Positions 7,520 to 16,610 of a stretch of DNA of 64,000 bases are shown one piece after another (the stretch's first letter is position 1; each line of letters begins with the position of its first letter). Location: the NCBI GenBank assembly GCA_964390005.1, contig CAYMGM010000003.1, positions 124,001 through 188,000 of the forward strand. Reading direction: 5' to 3'. The DNA is from CAYMGM01 sp964390005. Its GTDB lineage: Bacteria > Pseudomonadota > Alphaproteobacteria > UBA9219. The notes below the pieces were generated by a model. It worked only from the letters and a program-made list of their open reading frames with translations. It was not told the origin of the DNA and made no database searches. The position numbers and the translations under genes are program-made.

Positions 7520-8638
7520 ATGGCCGCTTATCTTTCGCAAGCAGACGTCGAAAAATTGATGAAAGAGCCTTCGCCGCTTGCGCGGGCCGAGGTTGCGGCC
7601 AAATTAGGTCAGGAAATCGACAATCCTCAGCTTTCGGCCAGCGAAGTCGCGATGGCGCACGATATCGTTCGCCTTATGGCCCGCGATGTCGAAATGTCTG
7701 TGCGCGCATCGTTGGCGCAGAATTTGCGCCGTGCCGTGCGCCTCCCCCATGACGTCGCTTTGCAGTTGGCACGCGATGTCGAAGCGGTCGCTTTGCCGAT
7801 CCTGCAAGAATCAACCGTTCTGACAGACCATGATCTGATTTCGATCATTCAAGCCGATTCGCCCCAAAAGCATGAAGCGATCGCAAGCCGCGAAAATGTT
7901 TCGGCTGAGGTCTCGGAAGCCATTATTACCAATGCCGGTGAAGGCGCTGTCGCCAAGCTGATGCAAAATAACACCGCGCAAATCTCGGAAAACAGCTTTA
8001 ACAAGGCGATCGATCGCTTCCAAGCCTCTGACAATGTGAAAGAAGCTATTGTTAAACGCGAAGCCCTCCCTGTTACGGTGGCCGAGCGTTTGACGTTCAT
8101 CGTTTCTTCGCAATTGCAGGATTATCTCGTTTCGCATCACGAACTTTCTCCGGCTGTTGCCGCCGATCTTGTGCTGCAAAGCCGTGAGCGGACGATTGTC
8201 AACCTTTCGCGCGGGGGCGAAGAGGAAGATATTGAGCAACTGGTTCAACAAATGTTTCAAAACAACCGGTTAACCTCTTCGATCGTTCTGCGGGCTTTGT
8301 GCGTCGGCGATTTGCCCTTTTTTGAGGCCGCTATTGCCATTCGGGGTAATATTCCGCTGACCAATGCGCGAATCCTGATTCATGATGCGGGACATTTAGG
8401 GTTAAAGACCCTTTATGAAAAGGCTGGTATGCCCCCGAATTTACTGCCAATTGTGCGGGCCGCTTTGGACGTTTTACATAATACCGAGATGTCGGATGAA
8501 GGCAAAGATGCTGTAAGCCTTTATCGCGCCTGTGTTTTAGAGAGAATTCTGACCCAATTTGAGCATTTGGCGTCGGATGATATCGATTATCTTGTGGCGA
8601 AGCTTGGCGACATTTTAACCCCAGCTTCTGCGGCCTAA
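7520..8638 (+). CDS. DUF2336 (HEAT-like repeat) protein
   Basis: A 372-residue soluble, helix-rich protein made of short hydrophobic/charged repeats (for example Leu-Ala-Arg-Asp-Val-Glu followed by Ala-Leu-Pro-Ile-Leu). It matches the DUF2336 family, which is common in Alphaproteobacteria, especially Rhodospirillales, and is annotated as an HEAT-like helical scaffold of unknown function. The ATG has GAGGT upstream. No catalytic motif is visible. It is monocistronic, reading toward the giant fibre gene 250 bases further on. No functional link to that gene is shown; neighbourhood alone would be the only argument. Confidence 0.8.
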   Translation: MAAYLSQADVEKLMKEPSPLARAEVAAKLGQEIDNPQLSASEVAMAHDIVRLMARDVEMSVRASLAQNLRRAVRLPHDVALQLARDVEAVALPILQESTVLTDHDLISIIQADSPQKHEAIASRENVSAEVSEAIITNAGEGAVAKLMQNNTAQISENSFNKAIDRFQASDNVKEAIVKREALPVTVAERLTFIVSSQLQDYLVSHHELSPAVAADLVLQSRERTIVNLSRGGEEEDIEQLVQQMFQNNRLTSSIVLRALCVGDLPFFEAAIAIRGNIPLTNARILIHDAGHLGLKTLYEKAGMPPNLLPIVRAALDVLHNTEMSDEGKDAVSLYRACVLERILTQFEHLASDDIDYLVAKLGDILTPASAA

Positions 8639-8888
8639 GTTCCGAAAGGAACGAAATATTAACAATTTGGGTGCAAATTTGAAGAGAGCTTGAGGCAGGT
8701 GCGTCTCAAGCAAGGTTTCGTGTGCGCCCTTTGATTTGAAACGATGTGTTGATCGGGCGCGCCTTCTTGAACAATTGAGCGTTGAGCATAGCGCGAGGAT
8801 GTTTAATGGCGACAAGGAATACGATAAAAATCAGTCGATTTTTAAAGACGTTTCCATGGCGCCAAACGTCTTGCAAAGGATCATTTTT

Positions 8889-11800
8889 ATGTGGGGGCGT
8901 GTCATGACACACAGCCGGATTTTTTGTGCATCCGAACGATCGGACTTGCCCTCTTCAAAACGACGCGGCTTTGCTATCGCACCAATCCTGTATTTGCTGA
9001 TGATGATCGGCGTTGCCGCCGGTATGCTGTTCAGCAGCTTTAGTCAGGTTCTTCATAGCAACATCAATACAACAAATATGTTGACGGCGAAGAACGATAT
9101 CAATGCCATCGCGACAGCTTTATCGGCGTCGAGCGGTGTCTCGGAAGGGTTGGTTTGTACGCCGCCGTCAAGTGCTGCGGCTGCCACGGGGGCATGCGCA
9201 ACGGCGACAATCCGAAATCTTCTTGTTCCTCTGGCTTCTGCCGATGCGGCGCATCTACCGAAAAATAAGGAAGCTCTTGCTGGATCGGGGGGGAATCCTC
9301 CGGCAGAATATGGCGTTCTTTCCGCCGATGCGGGGGTTAAACAACTCGACCCCTGGGGCCATTATTATATCTATTGTCGTTGGAACACCGCGGTTCTCAA
9401 TGACATGAACAAGCAAGTCATCAAGATTATTACGGCGGGACCGTCTGGCACATTGCAATCAACTTGCGATGATGGCGGCAACAACGCCAACGCCGTCGGA
9501 GACAACCAGGTCATTTCTTTGACCGGGAATATGATCAAACAACGTGCCTCGGTGTGGGTCAATCAGGGGCAAAATGCAACCTACGGCACGACAGACGCGC
9601 AGGTTCTTGTGACGGCGACCGGCGGTATGGAAGCCATAAAGGCAAGCGTCGCGGGCCTTGTCGCGCAGACGGCGACGATTGGTTCTTTTCATGGTCAAAA
9701 TGGGCACTTTGACTCTTTGACCTTGGGCACGCCTTTGGATATCGCCTATGGCGGTACAGGGGCTTCCGATTCGCTTCATGCACGCAATAACTTGGGGTCT
9801 GGGGCTATTGGCGACAGCCTTTTTGTTTCTACAACGGCGACAGACGCGCGCGCGACCTTAGAGGCGGGCGCGATCGGCGGGTCGTTGTTTGTGGCCGGAA
9901 CGGCGACCGAAGCGCGGAGCGTTCTTGAAGCTGGCGCTGTTGGTGGGTCTGTTTTTGTCGCGGCAACGACAACAAGCGCGCGCGATGCTTTAGGGGCAGG
10001 CGCGATTGGTCATCAGCTTTTCACCTCAACAAGCCAGTCCGGTGCGCGAAGCGATCTTGGGGCTGGGACAACGGGCGATTCTTTGTTCCAAGCCTCGGAT
10101 CCTCATGCGGGAAGATCCGTTCTCGGCGCTGGGACAGTTGGAGAAGGCGTTTTTCAATCGATGACTTATGCTGCAGCGTGGGCCGCTTTGGGGCTGACGG
10201 GCGGGTCAGGAACGTTGCAAGTGAATGTGACAGGCCAAGCCGGGACCGTTCCCGCTACGGGGATTGTCGGTATCGTTTCAATTTCGCAAGGCGGTACGGG
10301 GGCTTCAAGCGCGGCATCGGCGCGTACGAATCTGGGCGCAGATAACGCTAGTAATTTGACAACAGGGACGCTGTCTGTGTCGCGCCTTGCCGACAACTCG
10401 ATTACCAGCGCAAAACTGACCACAACAGGCGTGACCGCGCAGACTTATAATTGGGGTACAGTCGATGCGGCAGGTCGTGTGACAGAGGCAAACGACGTTG
10501 TTTTAGGAAATCTTACGGATGGAAGTGGCGACGGTATCGCTGCCTCGACTTCCGGTGGCGGTTCTTTGACGTTTATGACCGCCAGCACCGTTTGGATGAC
10601 GTTAGACTCGAATGGGTATTTAGGGCTCAATGTCGCCAATCCGGGCGAACGTTTGCATGTGAACGTTGGCAATATCCGCGTGTCGGGACCTGCCGCCACG
10701 GCGCGTGATTTGCAGTTTACGACAAGTACGTCTAGCTTGCGTTGGGTTTTGGGGACCGACAGCACGGCGGAAAGCGGTAGCAACGCGGGCTCGAACTTTT
10801 TCCTGAACCGTTATAGCGATGCGGGCGGTGCGCTTGGTACAGTGCTTGCGATTACGCGTTCGACAGGGGCCGCATCTTTTTCAGGCACCGTCGCTTCAAC
10901 AGGCGGTTTCAATGGCAATTTGACAGGCAATGTGACGGGGCAAATCTCGCTTCCCGATGGGACTGTCGGCGCGCCTTCGATGAACTTTCAGAACAATGCC
11001 AACATGGGGCTTTACCGTCCCGGCGCCAGCGCGATGGCGTTTGTGACTGGCGGGGCCGAGCGTTTGCGTTTGTCCGCGACCGCAGGGATCGGTATTGGGA
11101 CGACCGCGCCGCGTGTGGCGTTGGATATCGGGTCTTTAACTGACGCGATGGTTCTTCCTGTCGGAACGACGGCACAGCGTCCGGGGTCAAACTTTGCTGG
11201 CGCGGTGCGCTATAACACGACGATCCCGTCGCTTGAAGTCAACAACGGGAGCGGGTGGAGTTCACTTATTACCAGCACATCGTCAATGTCGAGTGGCGTC
11301 ATTTTAGGGGCCTCGGCGGCGGCGACAAACCCCCAGCGTTCGGGCGATGCGACGACGGGCCTGTTCAGCGCGGCGGCGGGGACGGTCAGCGTGGCGTCGT
11401 CGAGCGCGGAAGTTGCACGTTTCAGCGCGACAGGGCTTAATTTGCCAGGCTTGACGACGGCCTATTCGATTGCGGGCAGCAAGGTCGCTGCGCTGCCGGG
11501 TAGCGATACGACCAGTCTGGCTTTGGGGCCGAATGCCTTGGCCGCGCAAAATACCACAAGCTTGAACAACGTCGCGGTAGGCTCGCAGGCAGCGACAAGC
11601 CTGTTATCCGGTCATGAAAACGTCGCCGTGGGCGTTCAAGCCCTTTACACGACGACGACCGGTTATCAGAACGTCGCGGTGGGTACGCATGCCCTTTATA
11701 CCGATTCATCCGGCGCGCAAAACTTGGCGGCTGGCTATGAAGCCCTGTACAAAAACACGACCGGGTCGGACAACGTCGCCAGTGGTGCGCGAGCTCTTTA

Positions 11801-14800
11801 TAGCAACCAAGGCGGCAACAATAACGCGACGCTTGGCTATGAAGCGATGTACTATAATTCATCGGGCAGTGAAAACACCGCGGCCGGTTTCATGGGGATG
11901 GCGTCGAATACGACCGGCAACAACAACACGGCGCTGGGTGCTTATGCGTTGTACAATTCGGCGACGCGGACGACTGGGAATAACAACACGGCCATCGGAT
12001 ATCAGGTCGGCTCGAAAACGCTTGTTTCGGGGTCGGGTAATATCTTGATCGGCACGTCAAGCTTGACCGATGTGCCATCGGCGACCACCAACAATTGGAT
12101 GAACATCGGCAACACGCTTTATGCCGATCTGTCGGCGGGCAATGTCGGCTTTGGCAACGCTACGATCCATACGGGTGTGTCGGTCGATATGGGGTCGCGC
12201 GTGGATAGCTTGCTTTTGCCGACAGGTACGACGGGGCAACGTCCGGGCTCGGGCGTGCAGGGGATGATGCGCTATAACAGCTCGATCGGCCAGTTAGAGG
12301 CTTATACGGCGTCGGGTTGGGCGACAATTTTGTCGAACACATCAACGAGCACGGCGGATGTCTTTTTAGGCAGTACGGCGGCTTTAACCAACCCGCATCG
12401 TAATGGCGATGCGACGACGGGTCTGTTCAGTCCTGTGGCGGGAACGGTGGCCATTTCAACCGCCGGTACGGAAGCGCTGCGCGTGAGCGCAACAGGATCC
12501 GTGGGGATTGGGACGACGGCGCCTAGCGCGTCGCTGGATGTCCGTGGTGGGGCGTTCATTTCTTCTGCAAATGACGGTATCGTCAGAATAGGTTCGGATT
12601 CAAACGGTGAGATTGAGATTGGAAATATTGGGCGTTCAACGTCAGGACAGCCTTATATCGATTTCCATAGCTCGGTGAACTCGCCGGATTATGACGTGCG
12701 TTTGCAGGCCTCGGGCGGGACAACAACCAGCGGGATGGCTGATTTTCTGATTTTGGCGCAGCGCGTCACGGTCGGGTCGGGAGCCCCTACCGCGGGTGCT
12801 GGCCTTGATCTTAGCAGCCGGACGGGGACGGCTTATAGCTCGATGATTGTGCCAAAAGACACGACGGCGAACCGGCCTTCAGCCGGTGTTGCAGGTATGC
12901 TGCGTTACAACACGACGCTTGGCATGTTCGAAGCCTATACGGCCTCGGGTTGGTCGACCATCTTGGCGAACACGGCCACGAACTCGCCCGACATCTATTT
13001 GGGGCCGGGCGCGACGCAAACAAATCCGCATGTCAGCGGGGATATCACAACGGGTCTTTTCAGTGGCGCGGCCAGTACGGTTGGCATCGCAACCGCGGGC
13101 GTTGAGCGCTTGCGCGTGACCGCGACGGGAAGCGTCGGGATTGGGACGACGGCACCGTTAGAACGGCTTCATGTTGCATATGCTGGAAACACAACAGCTT
13201 TAATTGATTCAATGGCGACCTCTCGCATATCTCAAGTGGCCTTTATCCGCGGATCTGGTAATGCGACATATATTGGGCCTACAGCATCAAACACAATGGA
13301 CTTCTGGTCTTATGAGACTATTCCATTCCGCTTTGCTATTAATAATGCTGAGGTCATGCGTATTACCACGACGGGAAGCGTTGGGATTGGAACGACAACA
13401 CCGGCCTATCCACTCGATGTAAATGGGTCGGCACGAGTTACCGGCAATATCTTTGGGATCCAAAACGGATATGGGATTTATTCAGATACGGCTTATTCAA
13501 CTGGGGCGGGGATTCAGGTTTTAGGAACAACAGCCTCAACCCCCAATACCTTGTCTTTTTGGACAGGAGCTGCCGCACTCGCGGAGCGTATGCGTATCAC
13601 AGCGACCGGCAGTGTCGGTATCGGAACGGCGTCGCCGCTTTATATGCTGGATGTCGCGGGCGGTATCCGGTCAAGCGGCGAAATCATTTCCACGAGCGCC
13701 AATCAATTCCGCATGGTCTATGGAAGCTATGGTGCGTTTTGGCGCAATGATGGATCGAATACGTATCTGTTGTTGACGGCTTCAGGGGATCAATACGGGA
13801 CTTGGAATACGTTGCGTCCGTTCCAAGTTAACAACGTGACGGGGAATGTGACCGTCGGAACGAACGCCTATTTTGGTTCTAATCTTGGGATCGGGACGGC
13901 GACGACGAGTGCAGGAGCCTCTTTGGATATGGGCTCTAAAACGGATAGCATCTTGATGCCCAAAGGTACGACGGCTCAACGTCCGGCGACCGGGCTTGCG
14001 GGTATGGCACGTTACAACAGCTCAATCGGGCAGTTGGAGGCTTATACAGCGTCAGGGTGGGTCACGATTTTGGCGAATACGGCAACCAGCTCGCCGGATG
14101 TGTATTTGGGTAGCGCAACAAGCGCGACGAATCCGCATGTGAATGGCGACGTGACAACAGGATTGTTTTCGCCTGCGGCAAGTAACGTCGCTATTGCAAC
14201 GGCGGGGACAGAGCGGTTGCGTGTGACCGCGACGGGGAGCGTTGGGGTTGGAACGACAGCCCCCGCCTATACTTTTGACGTTACAGGCCAAGGTCGGTTT
14301 TTATCTTCTGTTGGAGTCGGTGGTGCGCCGCTCGGCTATTCGGCATTTAGTGTCGCCGGCGAAAGTACAATGAACAGCCAGGATGGGAATGGTCTTTTCA
14401 ACATTGTTGCTGGTGGGTATCAAGCCGTAGCGGGAAGCACATATGTTTATACCAATACACGTGGCGCTTCGCGGTTGCTATTGGCTGATGCTAACATTGG
14501 TTTGTTCGCTGGTGGTGCAAACGGTACGGGGTCTGCAGGAACGACCATCTCATGGACGCAGCTTGCTGATATGACCGGGTCTGATCATATTTGGTTAAGC
14601 CCGCGCGGGACCTCGACCGATTTCTATATGACCTCTACTGGGGGTATTGGTATTGGGACGGCGACGCCACTTGCAACGTTGAATATTAAATCATCTTACA
14701 GCTGTTGCGGTGCGGCGGGAAGTTCGGGTACGTCGGCTCTTGCCATCGATGGAGCGGTCAATGACTTGGCTCTTCGGCTTTATAACTCAGCGACTGGTGG

Positions 14801-16364
14801 TCGTGATTGGCGTTTGCTGTCTTCAGGCGGTGGTACAGGCGTTGGGGTTGGTAACTTTAACATTTATGACGTTTCCGCAGGAGCGACGCGCTTGAGTATC
14901 TCAGCAACAGGATACGTGGGTATTGGAATGACGGCGCCGAAAGCCTATCTTGATATTGGTACATTGTATTCCTGTTGTGCGACGCAGACGCCGACGCTTG
15001 GGATTTCTGAGAACTCGACTTCAAATAGTCGAATGCCGTGGATCCAGTTCCATGCAGCGGGTAAAGCAGAGGCCTTCTTGCGATTGCAGACGGCGAATCG
15101 TACCCTTGAAATTGGTGATAACCAAGCAGTCGGTGCGGGGCTTGCAATTATGAAACCTGACTTGTCTGGACGAAATGTATACTTATCATCGGGTGACTCA
15201 AGTTACATCTTAGGAACATTAGGTGTTGGAACCTCGTCTCCAGGGGTTAACTTTGATCTTCAATCAAATAATCCGTATACAGCCATGAGAATTGGCGCTG
15301 CATCGACACCAACGATTCAGTTCCTATCTTCTTGGGGCGGCACAGATGTTAAGTATTGGGATATGTATGCAAACTCGTTTAATTTTATATTCCGTGCTGT
15401 CAGTGATGATTTTATGAACAACACAACGTGGCTTCAAGTTAATCGAGGTGGAACGTACGGGTATAGCGTTAGCTCGATTTCATTTCCAAGTGCAGCTCCC
15501 GTCGGTATTGGGACATCTAGCCCGACGCATAAGTTGCATGTTTATAACCCAGCGGGAGGCGCTCGGACGGGGTACCATCAAGGGATGGGTGGCGTTGGTG
15601 ATGTTTATATCACCGACAACAACGCTATCCTTTCCTCAAACGTTTACTACAATGGGGCATGGTATAATACGGCGGCTGGAATGGGAACCATTATAGATTT
15701 CTCGAATGGTACCCTAAACATTCAAACGACAGCATCGGCAGCGGCTGGGGCAACCCCGACAACCACATCGCGACTCTATATGACCAATGCAGGGTTCTTG
15801 GGCCTTAATGCGGGCGTGCCAACCTATCCCGTCCAAGTCGGGACCACGACATCGAACGGGAACGGCGCTTTCCTTGATCCTGCCGGTGTTTGGACCAACG
15901 CATCTGATGCGCGCAGCAAAGAGAACGTGCATGAAGTGCCCTATGGTCTTGAGACGCTGATGAAGTTGAAACCCGTTGCCTATGAAATGAAAGGCACGCA
16001 TCAAAAGCAGATCGGCTTTATCGCGCAGGAAGTCGCCAAAGTGGTGCCAGAAGTCACGTCGGTCAGCGATAAGGGCTGGTACGGGTTGAGTTACGGCAAC
16101 ATGACGGCGATTACCGTGAAGGCTATTCAGGAAATGAAGGTCGAAAACGACAGGCTGGCTGCCGAAGTCGCGCGGTTGAAAGACCAAGGTCAAGACGTGC
16201 GGGCAGGTCGCGATGGCGGACGGACCGATGCGTTGACCGCTGAAGTTGCCGAGCTGCACCGGACCGTCACGCTGCTGATCTGGGGGCTTGGCGAGCTGGC
16301 CATTATCGCTTTGGGCGGCGTGGGCGCGGCGATCTTCTTTGCCGCGCGACGGCGAAGGCGGTAA
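8889..16364 (+). CDS. Giant repeat fibre: pseudopilin-like N-terminus, tail-fibre repeats, S74 chaperone, C-terminal membrane anchor
   Basis: ATG 8889 with AAAGGA 8 bases upstream gives 2,491 residues; the frame is open from 8736 and ATG 8904 is an alternative. Residues 24-50 read Lys-Arg-Arg-Gly then Phe-Ala-Ile-Ala-Pro-Ile-Leu-Tyr, like a prepilin cleavage site and helix but with Pro instead of Glu at +5. An Asp-Pro-Trp-Gly-His-Tyr-Tyr motif follows at about 155, as in GspG-type pseudopilins. Then come six 22-residue repeats, a 17-residue YadA-head-like array, four long modules, and about a dozen Gly-Ile-Gly-Thr-x-x-Pro motifs typical of phage tail fibres. Near the end Ser-Asp-Ala-Arg-Ser-Lys starts a Peptidase_S74 intramolecular chaperone domain (Ser2339 and Lys2344 in place). 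A coiled coil, one hydrophobic helix and a poly-Arg end follow. It is probably a trimeric surface fibre. No phage structural genes are nearby. Confidence 0.85.
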   Translation: MWGRVMTHSRIFCASERSDLPSSKRRGFAIAPILYLLMMIGVAAGMLFSSFSQVLHSNINTTNMLTAKNDINAIATALSASSGVSEGLVCTPPSSAAAATGACATATIRNLLVPLASADAAHLPKNKEALAGSGGNPPAEYGVLSADAGVKQLDPWGHYYIYCRWNTAVLNDMNKQVIKIITAGPSGTLQSTCDDGGNNANAVGDNQVISLTGNMIKQRASVWVNQGQNATYGTTDAQVLVTATGGMEAIKASVAGLVAQTATIGSFHGQNGHFDSLTLGTPLDIAYGGTGASDSLHARNNLGSGAIGDSLFVSTTATDARATLEAGAIGGSLFVAGTATEARSVLEAGAVGGSVFVAATTTSARDALGAGAIGHQLFTSTSQSGARSDLGAGTTGDSLFQASDPHAGRSVLGAGTVGEGVFQSMTYAAAWAALGLTGGSGTLQVNVTGQAGTVPATGIVGIVSISQGGTGASSAASARTNLGADNASNLTTGTLSVSRLADNSITSAKLTTTGVTAQTYNWGTVDAAGRVTEANDVVLGNLTDGSGDGIAASTSGGGSLTFMTASTVWMTLDSNGYLGLNVANPGERLHVNVGNIRVSGPAATARDLQFTTSTSSLRWVLGTDSTAESGSNAGSNFFLNRYSDAGGALGTVLAITRSTGAASFSGTVASTGGFNGNLTGNVTGQISLPDGTVGAPSMNFQNNANMGLYRPGASAMAFVTGGAERLRLSATAGIGIGTTAPRVALDIGSLTDAMVLPVGTTAQRPGSNFAGAVRYNTTIPSLEVNNGSGWSSLITSTSSMSSGVILGASAAATNPQRSGDATTGLFSAAAGTVSVASSSAEVARFSATGLNLPGLTTAYSIAGSKVAALPGSDTTSLALGPNALAAQNTTSLNNVAVGSQAATSLLSGHENVAVGVQALYTTTTGYQNVAVGTHALYTDSSGAQNLAAGYEALYKNTTGSDNVASGARALYSNQGGNNNATLGYEAMYYNSSGSENTAAGFMGMASNTTGNNNTALGAYALYNSATRTTGNNNTAIGYQVGSKTLVSGSGNILIGTSSLTDVPSATTNNWMNIGNTLYADLSAGNVGFGNATIHTGVSVDMGSRVDSLLLPTGTTGQRPGSGVQGMMRYNSSIGQLEAYTASGWATILSNTSTSTADVFLGSTAALTNPHRNGDATTGLFSPVAGTVAISTAGTEALRVSATGSVGIGTTAPSASLDVRGGAFISSANDGIVRIGSDSNGEIEIGNIGRSTSGQPYIDFHSSVNSPDYDVRLQASGGTTTSGMADFLILAQRVTVGSGAPTAGAGLDLSSRTGTAYSSMIVPKDTTANRPSAGVAGMLRYNTTLGMFEAYTASGWSTILANTATNSPDIYLGPGATQTNPHVSGDITTGLFSGAASTVGIATAGVERLRVTATGSVGIGTTAPLERLHVAYAGNTTALIDSMATSRISQVAFIRGSGNATYIGPTASNTMDFWSYETIPFRFAINNAEVMRITTTGSVGIGTTTPAYPLDVNGSARVTGNIFGIQNGYGIYSDTAYSTGAGIQVLGTTASTPNTLSFWTGAAALAERMRITATGSVGIGTASPLYMLDVAGGIRSSGEIISTSANQFRMVYGSYGAFWRNDGSNTYLLLTASGDQYGTWNTLRPFQVNNVTGNVTVGTNAYFGSNLGIGTATTSAGASLDMGSKTDSILMPKGTTAQRPATGLAGMARYNSSIGQLEAYTASGWVTILANTATSSPDVYLGSATSATNPHVNGDVTTGLFSPAASNVAIATAGTERLRVTATGSVGVGTTAPAYTFDVTGQGRFLSSVGVGGAPLGYSAFSVAGESTMNSQDGNGLFNIVAGGYQAVAGSTYVYTNTRGASRLLLADANIGLFAGGANGTGSAGTTISWTQLADMTGSDHIWLSPRGTSTDFYMTSTGGIGIGTATPLATLNIKSSYSCCGAAGSSGTSALAIDGAVNDLALRLYNSATGGRDWRLLSSGGGTGVGVGNFNIYDVSAGATRLSISATGYVGIGMTAPKAYLDIGTLYSCCATQTPTLGISENSTSNSRMPWIQFHAAGKAEAFLRLQTANRTLEIGDNQAVGAGLAIMKPDLSGRNVYLSSGDSSYILGTLGVGTSSPGVNFDLQSNNPYTAMRIGAASTPTIQFLSSWGGTDVKYWDMYANSFNFIFRAVSDDFMNNTTWLQVNRGGTYGYSVSSISFPSAAPVGIGTSSPTHKLHVYNPAGGARTGYHQGMGGVGDVYITDNNAILSSNVYYNGAWYNTAAGMGTIIDFSNGTLNIQTTASAAAGATPTTTSRLYMTNAGFLGLNAGVPTYPVQVGTTTSNGNGAFLDPAGVWTNASDARSKENVHEVPYGLETLMKLKPVAYEMKGTHQKQIGFIAQEVAKVVPEVTSVSDKGWYGLSYGNMTAITVKAIQEMKVENDRLAAEVARLKDQGQDVRAGRDGGRTDALTAEVAELHRTVTLLIWGLGELAIIALGGVGAAIFFAARRRRR
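9792..10187 (+). repeat. Six exact-length 66-bp coding repeats in the giant gene
   Basis: Six consecutive 22-codon units begin at 9792, 9858, 9924, 9990, 10056 and 10122. Each has the pattern Leu-(Gly/Glu)-(Ser/Ala)-Gly-x-(Ile/Val/Thr)-Gly-x-x-(Leu/Val)-Phe, then a Thr/Ser-rich turn and an Ala-Arg pair. Unit length is constant but bases differ, so the array is old or under protein-level selection. Similar units occur in tail-fibre collars. Confidence 0.85.
11124..14282 (+). repeat. Four long internal modules of the giant gene
   Basis: A module of roughly 110-120 residues occurs at about 11124-11445, 12186-12542, 12807-13175 and 13926-14282. Each copy runs Leu-Asp-(Met/Ile/Leu)-x-Ser-(Arg/Lys)-x-x, then Pro-x-(Gly/Asp)-Thr-Thr-x-x-Arg-Pro, Met-x-Arg-Tyr-Asn, Ser-Gly-Trp, Thr-Asn-Pro, Thr-Thr-Gly-Leu-Phe-Ser, and Val-Gly-Ile-Gly-Thr-Thr-Ala-Pro. 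The last three copies are close at DNA level; the first is divergent. Material between copies differs in base composition, suggesting module shuffling. Confidence 0.8.
11568..12005 (+). repeat. YadA-head-like 17-residue repeats
   Basis: Seven 51-bp units start at 11568, 11619, 11670, 11721, 11772, 11823 and 11874. One 60-bp unit (11925-11984) and a partial unit follow. The consensus is Asn-(Val/Thr)-Ala-x-Gly-x-x-Ala-Leu-Tyr-x-x-Thr-x-Gly. Short Asn-x-Ala-x-Gly repeats of this kind form left-handed beta-rolls in trimeric autotransporter heads; the fold here is inferred. Confidence 0.8.
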
Positions 16365-16484
16365 GAGGGGATTCAGCATCTAGCATGCAGCATTCGGGAA
16401 GGGGGGCGCGTGAGCGCCCCTTTTCTTTTGGTTTGGGGGATGGTATTTCTGGACTGGGGGTGTCAGGGTTCCCGGATAGGCCCT

Positions 16485-16511
16485 CTGGATCCCCGCCTCC
16501 GCGGGGATGAC
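16485..16511. repeat. Dispersed GC-rich palindrome, copy 1
   Basis: An 8-base stem ATCCCCGC/GCGGGGAT around CTCC, flanked by CTGG and GAC. The same element recurs at 23393-23419 (inverted) and 23482-23508. It lies between the giant gene and the sirtuin gene and is followed by a short T run (16516-16520), so it may also act as a terminator. It is a REP-like dispersed repeat by eye. Confidence 0.6.
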
Positions 16512-16610
16512 ATAATTTTTCTGGGGCGGGCTTTTTGTTTCGAAGCTTGCCTTTCTTCCTCCCTGAATGCAGGACCTGTCCTGCGAAGCTTTAGCGTAGC
16601 AGGATGCTCA

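Noticed and set aside
8736..8888. N-terminal extension of the giant gene
   Set aside because: The extra 51 residues are polar and Arg-rich with no ribosome site, while ATG 8889 has AAAGGA and puts the hydrophobic helix in a sensible position.
11568..12005. CRISPR-like regular repeat spacing
   Set aside because: The 51-bp periodicity is in frame and encodes the Asn-x-Ala-x-Gly repeat; units differ in DNA and there are no unique spacers.
16410..16610. N-terminal extension of the sirtuin
   Set aside because: It covers a dispersed palindromic repeat and its residues fit no sirtuin; ATG 16611 has AGGA and starts the Rossmann fold.
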